Below, in pieces: positions 42,108 to 50,736 of a stretch of DNA of 64,000 bases. Made by a program: the position numbers and the translations under genes. The first letter of the stretch is position 1. Every line of letters begins with the position of its first letter. The notes below the pieces were generated by a model. The model saw only the letters and a program-made list of their open reading frames with translations. It was not told the origin of the DNA and ran no database searches. Source of the stretch: Clostridiaceae bacterium (lineage in GTDB: Bacteria; Bacillota; Clostridia; Lachnospirales; Lachnospiraceae); NCBI GenBank assembly GCA_009911065.1, contig QXWR01000005.1, positions 62,001 through 126,000 on the forward strand, given 5' to 3'.

Positions 42108-43019
42108 GTGAATCGTGAAAAAAACAAGCTCCATTCTGGTGATATTTTTACAATCCCTCTTTTTCTTCCGTCTTATCAAATATGGAGAGAATTAGATGAA
42201 TTTATGGATTACAGAAAATATCAATTCCACCAAGAGGATGTTTACGCTTTTGGAAGATTGATTGAGCCAGTGCCTGGAAATATGAACTTAATCGAAATTT
42301 TTTCCTACGTAGGGAAAATTCCAAAAAGTCCGGAAGTAATTATTCATTCAGAACGATTTTTCGAGCCAGTAATGATGGTAGGCGCTTTTTCAAAAGGACG
42401 TTGGAGATTTCTGTTTGATAATCCTCACTATGATAAATGGGTGGATTCTGATTATGCAAATATTTCTTTTTTAATGGGGGACAACCTGACTCTTTGGAAA
42501 GGCGGGGAAACGATTCCTCTTAGGCAGCAGGACAAAAAATCGGAATCATCGGATATTCCCTATATGATTGTCTATGGCAGTGTGGGATTAGAGGAGAAAA
42601 TCCGCTTCCTTCTCTCTCTTAGAGGTCTGGAACTGAATTACGAACAGACCGTAGAAGAACGCAGAAACGAGTATCCAAAGCCACGTGATTTGGATAAAAA
42701 ACTGAAAGAAACCATCGCACCATTTCAGTGGTCATCGGAAAACGGCAGATATTCTTTGTATTTTTCTGTTGGTGAATTAAACAGAAACAGTTTTGAAAAC
42801 AATAATATGTTAGGAAATGGATACGATTGGGAAAAGGCTGCCATTGCTTTTATTGAAATACATATGCCGGAATTTAAGGATTCGTTTACTTTTGATTGTG
42901 AAGCAGATACTTTTTCCATGCAATCCCGTTTAAAAAAATCATTGAAAGCTTTTGGGCTTGCATTTCATAAATTTGTTTTGGATACCAGTGCCTTTGAAGC
43001 GTTGTTAAGTGGATTATAG
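42108..43019 (+). CDS. Imm26-Imm51 fused immunity protein
   Basis: About 303 residues. The N-terminal half (SGDIFTIPLF, VYAFGRLIEPVPGNMNLIEI, PVMMVGAFSKGRWRFL) resembles Imm26; the C-terminal ~110 residues (YSLYFSVGELNRNS, GNGYDWEKAAIAFIEIHMPE, TFDCEADTFSMQSRLKKSL) resemble Imm51. Both are polymorphic-toxin immunity families. No toxin or secretion gene is adjacent, so it looks like an orphan immunity gene. The GTG at 42108 has GGGAGG 7 nt upstream; the ATG two codons earlier is too close to it. Confidence 0.7.
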   Translation: MNREKNKLHSGDIFTIPLFLPSYQIWRELDEFMDYRKYQFHQEDVYAFGRLIEPVPGNMNLIEIFSYVGKIPKSPEVIIHSERFFEPVMMVGAFSKGRWRFLFDNPHYDKWVDSDYANISFLMGDNLTLWKGGETIPLRQQDKKSESSDIPYMIVYGSVGLEEKIRFLLSLRGLELNYEQTVEERRNEYPKPRDLDKKLKETIAPFQWSSENGRYSLYFSVGELNRNSFENNNMLGNGYDWEKAAIAFIEIHMPEFKDSFTFDCEADTFSMQSRLKKSLKAFGLAFHKFVLDTSAFEALLSGL

Positions 43020-43093
43020 CAGAGAGCAAATATGTTTTATGGATTCAGAACATGAATCTTAATATATCCTAACAATACAAGGAGGAATCTTAC

Positions 43094-43771
43094 ATGAACC
43101 AAATGGAACAATATGATGTGCGCATCGCCCGCATTATGTCCAAAATTGAAGCGCTCCGTCACAGGACCTTTTCCTTTTCCTGCAAAAAATGGCCGCCAGT
43201 GTGGAAACCACCCATAAGCGAAACAGATGTGGCTGCTTTTGAGGCAGAAAAAGGAATTTGTCTGCCCCAGGACTACCGCCGCTTTATCACCACGATTGGA
43301 GCTTCCGGAAGCCATCCCTTTTATGGTTTGCTTCCTCTACATCAAAAGGACAGTTCCGTGGAGCTGCCCTTTCCCTATACTCCCAATAACACGCTCTTTT
43401 TCCTTCACATGACCGAAGAAGAAATGGACGAGTTTTATGATGATGACACTCCCTTCACTGCTGACAATGGATTACTAACCTTGTGTACGGAAGGGGATGG
43501 TATGGACAGCGTTCTGGTCGTAAACAGCCAAAATCCGGATACCTATGGCACTGTCTGGTATTATGATCTGGCCAACGATTTTGGTATCTTGCCTATGATA
43601 GACAAGGATACAAAAAAACCATTCCATTTTCTGGACTGGCTGGAATATTGGGTAGACCGGACAGCAAGTTTAAGCGACAATGACTATTTTAGTTTTTCTG
43701 AAACAATACAGATGCCAAAAACTCCTGACAATCCTAATATTATGGGGCGAAAAATGGGATGGATTGAGTAA
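43094..43771 (+). CDS. SUKH (SMI1/KNR4) family immunity protein
   Basis: A 225-residue SUKH-fold protein: ISETDVAAFEAEKGICLPQD then YRRFITTIGASGSHPFYGLL is the family start, followed by NGLLTLCTEGDGMDSVLVVN and the closing FLDWLEYWVDRTAS. SUKH proteins neutralise diverse nuclease and other toxins. It follows the Imm26-Imm51 gene by 74 nt with its own AAGGAGG site, so the two probably share a transcript. No cognate toxin is seen. Confidence 0.82.
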   Translation: MNQMEQYDVRIARIMSKIEALRHRTFSFSCKKWPPVWKPPISETDVAAFEAEKGICLPQDYRRFITTIGASGSHPFYGLLPLHQKDSSVELPFPYTPNNTLFFLHMTEEEMDEFYDDDTPFTADNGLLTLCTEGDGMDSVLVVNSQNPDTYGTVWYYDLANDFGILPMIDKDTKKPFHFLDWLEYWVDRTASLSDNDYFSFSETIQMPKTPDNPNIMGRKMGWIE

Positions 43772-43813
43772 AATCCCACCAGAACCAATCAGCTAAATTC
43801 CGTTCAACGCTGC

Positions 43814-43877
43814 ATTCCGCTGCCTGTAAAATTCTAAATCGGTATTCTAAATCGGTCTGTCTTGCAGGCAACGGAAT
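43814..43877. repeat. Hairpin containing a 12-nt direct duplication
   Basis: ATTCCG and GCCTG arms (43814-43826) pair with CAGGC and CGGAAT (43865-43877) across a 2-nt internal loop. The ~38-nt loop contains TTCTAAATCGGT twice in near tandem. It lies between convergent genes and lacks a T-tract, so its role is unclear. Confidence 0.55.
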
Positions 43878-43948
43878 ATGGCTTTCCTTTGTCACAATTT
43901 CCAGGAATTTTTATCCATATCTGTTCTCCTCATTTACCCCAACTCTCC

Positions 43949-44626
43949 TCATTTATTCCAATACACACACCTCATCCGATAAACCTTATTTTTGTGGGTA
44001 TTTAACGAAATTACTTCCCCATTTTTTGTAAGAGGGTCCATACAAATATATTCTCCATCCCTGCTGCCCACAAGTAAAACCCAATGAAAAGCTCCATGTC
44101 CTCCGACTTTTACCTTTACAATGGGATAATGACCTTCTGCCAAAAGCTGTTCGATCTCTGCTGGTTTTACAGACGAAGCAACCCGTACAACCGTCTCTGG
44201 CATGGCTTCCTCCAATCGTCCCCACACAATATCTCCTTGTTGGTTGTACACACCCTCCTCTCCCAGGAAACGATTGAACTCTCCGGCTGTCACTTTCCTT
44301 CCAACACCAGACACCGCCTGCTGGGAAGACAATGCCGACGCGATACAGCTGGTAAGACAGCCTGATTTGGACATGGTATAGGAGGAATTTCCCAGTCTGT
44401 CCTCTGCCCACTCTGGATCGGTTTGACTGTATCCAATTATCGTTCCCTCAAAATACTCCTTCTGCGGATGAATCACGACTCCTTTTTCACCTTTACTTCT
44501 CAACATCCAAATCCAACCGCCTGTTATACACACACCAATACACAGTGCCAGAAAAATCAGAATTTTCTTCTTTGAACCCCCGCGCCTTTCTCCTCCAAGT
44601 CTCTTCCCCCATTTCCAGTTTTCCAT
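43949..44626 (-). CDS. Anchored C39-like papain-fold protein
   Basis: A 225-residue protein with a basic N-terminus, one membrane helix (KILIFLALCIGVCITGGWIW) and an external domain. GNSSYTMSKSGCLTSCIAS holds the catalytic-type cysteine, GAFHWVLLVGSRDG the histidine and YICMDPLTKNG the aspartate, the order of Peptidase_C39_2 domains. GGGAGAG lies 8 nt before the chosen ATG. It could be a cell-surface cysteine peptidase; the substrate is unknown. Confidence 0.72.
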   Translation of the reverse strand: MENWKWGKRLGGERRGGSKKKILIFLALCIGVCITGGWIWMLRSKGEKGVVIHPQKEYFEGTIIGYSQTDPEWAEDRLGNSSYTMSKSGCLTSCIASALSSQQAVSGVGRKVTAGEFNRFLGEEGVYNQQGDIVWGRLEEAMPETVVRVASSVKPAEIEQLLAEGHYPIVKVKVGGHGAFHWVLLVGSRDGEYICMDPLTKNGEVISLNTHKNKVYRMRCVYWNK

Positions 44627-44886
44627 ACTTGCTTCTCTCCCATTTATCGAACTGTAATAAGTATAGCGAATTTCTTTCCAAAACACAACTTAAGAATCAA
44701 TAAGTCCAACCCTTTCCTTCCTTTATCACCTTTTTGTAACTTTCGTTGTATTTCCCAATTTTCTTTGGCTTCCCATTTCCGGTAATATGTGGTATAATGC
44801 TCATAAATGTAAAAACATTGAAAAATAGTTTTGTTTTTCCACAAGGGCCTTGGCCCTTTCGTGAGTTTTTCAGAAGGAGGCAGTCA

Positions 44887-45291
44887 ATGACTTACACATG
44901 GAGTAAAGATTTAGAAACCGGAAACCATATGATCGACCAGCAGCACAAGCAGCTTGTCCAATGCATCAATGATTTGATGAATGCATGTTCACAAGGGAAA
45001 GGCAGAGACCAAATCATCGAGACCATGCAGTTTTTGCAGACTTACACAGCAAAACACTTTGGCGATGAGGAAATTCTGCAGCAGCGTTACAAATATCCCG
45101 ATTACATAAACCACAAAAAGTACCATGAAACTTTCAAAAAAACTGTGGCGGATATTTTGGCAGAGCTGAAATCCACAGGTCCTACCGTTGCACTGGTAGC
45201 CAAAGTAAACACCAGCATTGGCTCTTGGTTTATCAACCATATCAAGCGGGAAGATACTAAAGTGGCAAAGCACATTATCTCTGCTTCCTGA
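44887..45291 (+). CDS. Bacteriohemerythrin
   Basis: A 134-residue four-helix di-iron protein. Iron ligands appear in order: GNHMIDQQHKQL, KHFGDEEIL (HxxxE), HKKYHETF and FINHIKREDTKVAKHI. It binds oxygen reversibly and in anaerobes is thought to scavenge or sense O2. The start ATG has AAGGAGG 6 nt upstream; the longer frame does not. A strong terminator follows directly, so it is monocistronic. Confidence 0.9.
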   Translation: MTYTWSKDLETGNHMIDQQHKQLVQCINDLMNACSQGKGRDQIIETMQFLQTYTAKHFGDEEILQQRYKYPDYINHKKYHETFKKTVADILAELKSTGPTVALVAKVNTSIGSWFINHIKREDTKVAKHIISAS

Positions 45292-45310
45292 TCGTCTCTT
45301 GTTTCATCAA

Positions 45311-45353
45311 CCTGTCTGGGAAAGAAAAACATCGGCTTTCCCGGACAGGTTTT
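45311..45353 (+). terminator. Terminator after the hemerythrin gene
   Basis: CCTGTCTGGGAAAG at 45311-45324 pairs with CTTTCCCGGACAGG at 45336-45349 (one G-U pair), followed by TTTT. The following 45354-45647 stretch holds no gene I can support. Confidence 0.9.
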
Positions 45354-45647
45354 ATTGAACTCCCCGATTCTGTTTTTTCCTGACAAACCACCTTAAAAAC
45401 CATTTCTTCCCGTTTACCACAAAAGCAGGCTTCCCAACTTTGAATTGACATAATTTGAAAAAAATCTGCCGCAAAATAGAACGCATATCAAGCAAAAAAC
45501 AATATTCATCTCCCATCTAACAGATGATAAGGATTTTACCAAAACAAATGTTCGAAAATCCCTTGCAATTTGTCCAGATATATGATAAGATAAAAAAGAA
45601 CACACGTTCATTTGTGTGCGATTTCGGTTGCAAGGGAGGCGGAGGGA

Positions 45648-47087
45648 ATGTTGATTCAGGAGAACATGGACATTCAGGAGAAGTTAAAGATTCTCTCAGA
45701 CGCTGCCAAGTATGATGTTTCCTGCTCCAGCAGCGGCATTGCCCGCAAAGGGAAAAAGGGAATGATCGGGAATACACTGGCAGCCGGAATCTGCCACAGC
45801 TTTGCCGCAGACGGAAGATGTATTTCTCTTTTAAAAATTCTTTTTACCAACCAGTGTATTTACGACTGTCGATATTGTGTCAACCGGCGTTCCAATGATG
45901 TGGTCCGCACTTCCTTTACCCCGGATGAAGTATGTACCCTGACCATTGAATTTTATCGAAGGAATTATATTGAAGGGCTGTTTTTAAGCTCCGGCATTCT
46001 CCATTCCCCAGATTATACCATGGAATTGATTTATCAGGCTCTGTACCGCCTGCGCCATCAATATCATTTTAACGGATATATTCATGTAAAAGCCATTCCT
46101 GGCACAGATCCTGAACTGATTGAGCGGGTTGGCTTTGTTGCTGACCGAATGAGCGTAAATCTGGAACTTCCCACTGCTGAAGGCTTAAGAAAACTGGCTC
46201 CGGGAAAAACCAGGGAAAAGATTCTGGCTCCCATGCGGCAGGTTCAAAGAGGCATCACCGCGCAGAATCTGAGAGCATTGAACGATTCCAAAGGAATCCG
46301 CCCTTTTTACCTGGAAGAAAAATCAGACAATGCCAAAAGGGAAATCGGCATGGCGGATTCTCTGGCTCATCCGGGACGAAGTTTATGGAACCAGGGACGC
46401 CACGCCGGCAGTCACACATTTGTCCCTGCCGGCCAGAGCACACAGATGATTGTAGGCGCCACGCCGGAAAGCGATTACCATCTGATTCGCGTAGCCGAAG
46501 CGCTCTATCAAAATTACGATTTAAAGAGAGTATTCTACTCAGCCTTTGTGCGGGTAAATGAGGACAGTATGCTGCCAGCTCTTCCTGGTGGTCCTCCTCT
46601 TCTCCGGGAACATCGCCTTTACCAGGCAGACTGGCTTCTGAGATTTTACGGATTTCAGGCAGATGAACTTTTGTCCCAGGAACGTCCGAACTTTAATGTT
46701 CTTTTAGATCCCAAATGCGACTGGGCGCTGCGCCATCTGGAACAGTTTCCAGTGGAGATCAACCGGGCCTCCTACGGCACCCTTTTGAGAGTTCCAGGAC
46801 TTGGAGTAAAATCTGCCCGACGGATTATCGCAGCCAGGAAAAGCGGCCCTCTGGATTTTCCAGATTTGAAAAAGATGGGAGTGGTCCTGAAACGGGCGAT
46901 GTATTTCATCACCTGTTCCGGACATACCATGTACCCCATTCGGCTGAATCAGGATTTTATCACCAGTCAGCTAATTGGAGAAGAACACAAAAAAGCGTGG
47001 GATATTGAAAATCATGACAGCTATAGGCAGCTGAGTCTGTTTGACGATTTTCATACCTCCCCTCCCACCATCATGACACCATTTTAA
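45648..47087 (+). CDS. Radical SAM protein linked to DNA modification/repair
   Basis: About 479 residues. AAKYDVSCSSSGIARKGKKG and NQCIYDCRYCVNRRSNDVVR (CX3CX2C cluster) match the family annotated as putative DNA modification/repair radical SAM protein (TIGR03916). The C-terminus has a helix-hairpin-helix LLRVPGLGVKSARRIIAARK typical of DNA binding. GGGAGG lies 8 nt before the chosen ATG; a second start at 45666 (AGGAG upstream) is possible. The next gene is its usual partner. The substrate is not established for this family. Confidence 0.85.
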   Translation: MLIQENMDIQEKLKILSDAAKYDVSCSSSGIARKGKKGMIGNTLAAGICHSFAADGRCISLLKILFTNQCIYDCRYCVNRRSNDVVRTSFTPDEVCTLTIEFYRRNYIEGLFLSSGILHSPDYTMELIYQALYRLRHQYHFNGYIHVKAIPGTDPELIERVGFVADRMSVNLELPTAEGLRKLAPGKTREKILAPMRQVQRGITAQNLRALNDSKGIRPFYLEEKSDNAKREIGMADSLAHPGRSLWNQGRHAGSHTFVPAGQSTQMIVGATPESDYHLIRVAEALYQNYDLKRVFYSAFVRVNEDSMLPALPGGPPLLREHRLYQADWLLRFYGFQADELLSQERPNFNVLLDPKCDWALRHLEQFPVEINRASYGTLLRVPGLGVKSARRIIAARKSGPLDFPDLKKMGVVLKRAMYFITCSGHTMYPIRLNQDFITSQLIGEEHKKAWDIENHDSYRQLSLFDDFHTSPPTIMTPF

Positions 47088-47119
47088 ACATGCACAATTG
47101 CAAGGAGGTTCCATTATCT

Positions 47120-47872
47120 ATGACAGTCTTTTTATGCGGACAGGAAGTGGAAGATATTTGGTGCGGCGTGTACGATGCCTGGATGAGCCGCCTGGGTCAT
47201 GGCAATGTACGGCTGGAACCAAAAGGACTTGACCAGGAACTCTTCTGTGAATACCGTGAAGTAGAATTTTGTCCTGAAAAAGCGGAAAAAGTTACCAACA
47301 GCATTCGGAGTAAATTGTCGGAAGAACTTTATGAGACCGTATATCGCGCCGCTTTATCTTATGACCCAAACCGTGCTGACAAGATCTACCGTTTTCTGAT
47401 CTATGCCTTTGCCATAGGAACCCGTGTAATGGACCGGCTGCAGATTCCGGCTGTCTATGAGATCTTCCAGATGAACCGTTATCTGGCGCGGGAATACACG
47501 CACATCATTGAATTTGCCCGTTTTTCTCAAATGGAGGAAGGTCCCCTTTTAGGAAAAATCGGTCCGAAAAATGACCTTCTCCCTCTGGTTTCCCGGCATT
47601 TTGCAGACCGGCTCCCAGGAGAAAACTGGATTTTATACGACTGTAACCGAAAAAAGGCTTCCGTTCACCCGGCTGACGGCGCCTGGTTTTTGCTGCGGGC
47701 AGATTCTTCCCTCTGGCAGGAACATCTGAACAAAAAGACCGATGAAGAGACTTATGAAGATTTATGGAAAACTTTTCACAAATCCGTTGCCATAGCTCAG
47801 CGGACAAACTTAAAATGCCAGCAAACGATGCTTCCACTGCGCTTCCGTCCTTATATGACCGAATTTCAGTGA
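47120..47872 (+). CDS. DUF4130-type DNA metabolism protein (TIGR03915-like)
   Basis: About 250 residues: VFLCGQEVEDIWCGVYDAWM, FQMNRYLAREYTHIIEFARF and LLPLVSRHFADRLPGENWILYD match the family that accompanies TIGR03916 radical SAM proteins and that elsewhere is fused to uracil-DNA-glycosylase-like domains. AAGGAGG precedes the ATG at 47120 by about 11 nt; the upstream ATG at 47090 has no such site. It lies 32 nt after the radical SAM gene, surely co-transcribed. Biochemical role unknown. Confidence 0.82.
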   Translation: MTVFLCGQEVEDIWCGVYDAWMSRLGHGNVRLEPKGLDQELFCEYREVEFCPEKAEKVTNSIRSKLSEELYETVYRAALSYDPNRADKIYRFLIYAFAIGTRVMDRLQIPAVYEIFQMNRYLAREYTHIIEFARFSQMEEGPLLGKIGPKNDLLPLVSRHFADRLPGENWILYDCNRKKASVHPADGAWFLLRADSSLWQEHLNKKTDEETYEDLWKTFHKSVAIAQRTNLKCQQTMLPLRFRPYMTEFQ

Positions 47873-47918
47873 ACGGTAACATGTTTGCTGACCATAAGCA
47901 AAAAATATGTTTTCCCTC

Positions 47919-47947
47919 TTGCAATTTCTGGGGAAATCCGTTATCAT
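47919..47947 (+). promoter_or_regulatory. Promoter of the comM-dprA-topA cluster
   Basis: TTGCAA at 47919-47924, a 17-bp spacer, and TATCAT at 47942-47947. These are the same hexamers and spacing as the promoter in the invertible segment at 26481-26509. It lies ~135 nt upstream of the comM start. Confidence 0.65.
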
Positions 47948-48081
47948 GTTCTTATTCTCTATTCTGTATTATTCGCATCATTCTGTTTCCATTTGGCAGT
48001 TTTCTGCCAGATTTCACAGGAAATATTTTTGCGTCCAGCTGTGGTCGCGCCATACTTTTATAAAGAAAGGAGTATTTGTAT

Positions 48082-49626
48082 TTGTTCAGTAAAGTATATA
48101 GCGCTGGTCTCCAAGGTATCGATGGATATCCGGTGCAAGTAGAGGCAGATGTAAGCACAGGTCTGCCAGGTTTTCATATGGTGGGATATCTGGCCTCAGA
48201 AGTAAAAGAGGCAGAAGAACGAGTAAGAACAGCTCTAAAAAACTCCGGCTTCTCTCTTACTCCCAGAAAAATTACCATCAATCTGTCACCGGCAGATATT
48301 CGCAAAGACGGCACTGCCTTTGATCTGCCAGTGGCTGTGGCTGTGCTGACGGCATATGGAATAACCGATTCGAACGTTTTGGAAAATTCGGTATTTATCG
48401 GAGAATTGGGACTGGATGGTAAGGTCAAACCAGTCCGCGGTGTTTTGTCTTTAGTATCTGCACTTTGGAATGCAGGGTGGAAACGATGTTTTCTCCCGGA
48501 AGAAAATGCTGCGGAAGGAATGGCTGTGGGACATATGGAAATCGTTAAAGTCCGTCATTTAAAACAGGTTATGGAATTTTTGAAAAATCCAAAAAACATA
48601 CTGGCAGAAAATCCCTCTCTCTGGAACATACTGGAAGAAAACACAGAAGAGTCTATAGATTTCAAAGAAGTAAATGGACAGAGACTGGCACGGAGAGCTA
48701 CGGAAGTGGCTGTGGCAGGGTGTCACAACATTCTCTATCTGGGACCTCCTGGCAGCGGCAAAAGCATGATTGCCCAGCGGATTCCAACGATTATGCCTTC
48801 TCTTTCCAGAAAAGAACAACTGGAAATCTCCAAGATTTACAGTGTATGCGGTATGCTTCCTCCTGGAAAAGCCCTTTTGGGAAAAAGGCCCTTTCGAGCG
48901 CCACACCACACCATCACTCCCCATGCCATGGCAGGAGGCGGCAAATATCCAAAACCTGGAGAAATCTCCCTTGCATCCAGAGGGGTTCTCTTTTTGGATG
49001 AGCTTCCAGAGTTTCGCCGGGAAGCCCTGGAGATTTTGCGTCAACCATTGGAAGAAGGTCAGGTGACAATCTCCCGAGTCAACAATAGCTGCGTCTTTCC
49101 TGCCCATGTGCTTTTGGCTGCTGCCATGAATCCCTGTCCCTGCGGTTTTTATCCAGACAGAAACCGCTGTTTCTGCAATGAACAGCAAGTACGGCGGTAT
49201 CTTGGAAAAATATCCAGACCCCTGTTGGAACGAATTGATATTTGTGTGGAGGCATCTCCGGTTTCCTATAAGGACATCCGGGGAAAAGAAGAAGACAACG
49301 AATCTTCTGCTCAAATTAGAGAGCGGGTGGAACAGGCACAAAGGATTCAAAAGGAACGTTTTGCCGAAACCAGCATATTTTTTAACAGTGAGATGAGCAA
49401 CCGACAGGTCAGACAATACTGCACACTGGGGGTAAAGGAAGAAGAACTCCTTTACAAAACCTATCAGGCCCGACAGCTTAGCGCCCGAAGCTGTCAGAAA
49501 ATTCTAAAAGTGGCCCGCACCATTGCAGATCTGGACGGCAAAAAAAACATATCCAGACATCATCTCTGTGAAGCAGTCAGTTACAGAGATTTAGAAGAAA
49601 AGTACTGGGGAAAAGAGGTTGGATGA
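48082..49626 (+). CDS. comM: ComM/YifB-type Mg-chelatase-like AAA+ ATPase
   Basis: A 514-residue protein: an N-terminal Lon-protease-like fold (FSKVYSAGLQGIDGYPVQVE), the AAA+ core with Walker A GPPGSGKSM, ARRATEVAVAGCHNILYLG before it, Walker B VLFLDELPEF, and the C-terminal CPCGFYPD zinc-like segment and sensor helices. Family members act as helicases promoting branch migration during transformation. The TTG at 48082 has AAAGGAG 9 nt upstream; an earlier TTG at 48076 is too close. It overlaps dprA by 4 nt. Confidence 0.88.
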   Translation: MFSKVYSAGLQGIDGYPVQVEADVSTGLPGFHMVGYLASEVKEAEERVRTALKNSGFSLTPRKITINLSPADIRKDGTAFDLPVAVAVLTAYGITDSNVLENSVFIGELGLDGKVKPVRGVLSLVSALWNAGWKRCFLPEENAAEGMAVGHMEIVKVRHLKQVMEFLKNPKNILAENPSLWNILEENTEESIDFKEVNGQRLARRATEVAVAGCHNILYLGPPGSGKSMIAQRIPTIMPSLSRKEQLEISKIYSVCGMLPPGKALLGKRPFRAPHHTITPHAMAGGGKYPKPGEISLASRGVLFLDELPEFRREALEILRQPLEEGQVTISRVNNSCVFPAHVLLAAAMNPCPCGFYPDRNRCFCNEQQVRRYLGKISRPLLERIDICVEASPVSYKDIRGKEEDNESSAQIRERVEQAQRIQKERFAETSIFFNSEMSNRQVRQYCTLGVKEEELLYKTYQARQLSARSCQKILKVARTIADLDGKKNISRHHLCEAVSYRDLEEKYWGKEVG

Positions 49627-50720
49627 TCGAAAAAGAGAAAACATATCTGTATTGGCTCTGCTGCTGCCCTCATCTTGGGGCTGTCTCCATTCGGAAATTA
49701 TATGAGCATTATCACAGTTTCGAAACAATATATAATATGGAAGAAAGAGAATTTACGAAAAATCATCTTCTGAAAGCCTCGCAGGAAAAAGCCCTTCAAG
49801 AATGGCGCAGCCGTATTTCTCTCTGCAAAGAAGAATATGCCAAGCTAACCCAACGCCAAGTCCGCTTTGTCACCCCATGGGATGAGGATTATCCTAAACA
49901 GCTTTTGGACATAGCGGACTATCCCATGGGACTTTTTGTCAAAGGACGGCTTCCCGTCAAAGATCATCCCTCTGTGGCCATTGTGGGCGCCCGTGGCTGT
50001 TCGGTTTACGGCTCTCAGCTGGCAGAAGAATTTGCCTGTACCCTTGCCAGAGAACAAATTCAGATCATCAGCGGAATGGCCCTTGGAATTGACAGCGCCT
50101 CCCATTGGGGCGCCATAAAAGCTTCTGGCGCTACTTTTGGCATACTGGGATGCGGAGTGGATATCTGTTACCCTGCTTCCAATTATAATCTATATGAATC
50201 CATCATTCGCACTGGAGGAATCCTTTCGGAGTTTCCTTTAAAAACCAATCCAAAAGCCCGAAATTTTCCTATGCGGAACCGGATTATCAGCGGCTTGGCC
50301 GATGTAATCTTGGTGGTGGAAGCAAAGGCAAGAAGCGGGTCTCTCATTACTGCTGAAACCGGATTGGAACAGGGACGAGAAATTTTTGCAGTTCCCGGCC
50401 GAATTACCGATTATTTAAGCGCTGGGTGCAATCAACTGATTCAGCAGGGGGCAGAAATCGCAACTTCACCTGGAGACATTCTGGAATATTTAGGTATCAA
50501 GTACAAAAAACAATTAATTATTCATGAAAAAAACGCAAATAGTCTTGCAAAGAAAGAAAAAATGTTGTATAGTTGCCTAGATTTCAAACCGAAACATTTG
50601 GATGATATCATGGACAACTGTGGTTTAACACTCAGTGAATGTATGAGCATTTTGCTGGAGTTAGAGCTTGGGGGATACGTCTTTCGTTCGGCAAATCATT
50701 ATTATGGAAAAAAACTGTGA
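49623..50720 (+). CDS. dprA: DNA-processing protein DprA
   Basis: A 365-residue DprA. The Rossmann-like core has VAIVGARGCSVYGSQLAEEFA, GMALGIDSASHWGAI, LGCGVDICYPASNYNLYESI, PRNFPMRNRII-like ARNFPMRNRIISGLADVILVV and ARSGSLITAETGLEQGR. A C-terminal winged-helix-like region follows (FKPKHLDDIMDNCGLTLSEC). DprA loads RecA onto incoming single-stranded DNA. The ATG overlaps the comM stop, so the two competence-type genes are coupled. Confidence 0.92.
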   Translation: MIEKEKTYLYWLCCCPHLGAVSIRKLYEHYHSFETIYNMEEREFTKNHLLKASQEKALQEWRSRISLCKEEYAKLTQRQVRFVTPWDEDYPKQLLDIADYPMGLFVKGRLPVKDHPSVAIVGARGCSVYGSQLAEEFACTLAREQIQIISGMALGIDSASHWGAIKASGATFGILGCGVDICYPASNYNLYESIIRTGGILSEFPLKTNPKARNFPMRNRIISGLADVILVVEAKARSGSLITAETGLEQGREIFAVPGRITDYLSAGCNQLIQQGAEIATSPGDILEYLGIKYKKQLIIHEKNANSLAKKEKMLYSCLDFKPKHLDDIMDNCGLTLSECMSILLELELGGYVFRSANHYYGKKL

Positions 50721-50736
50721 AATGTAGGAGCAAATC

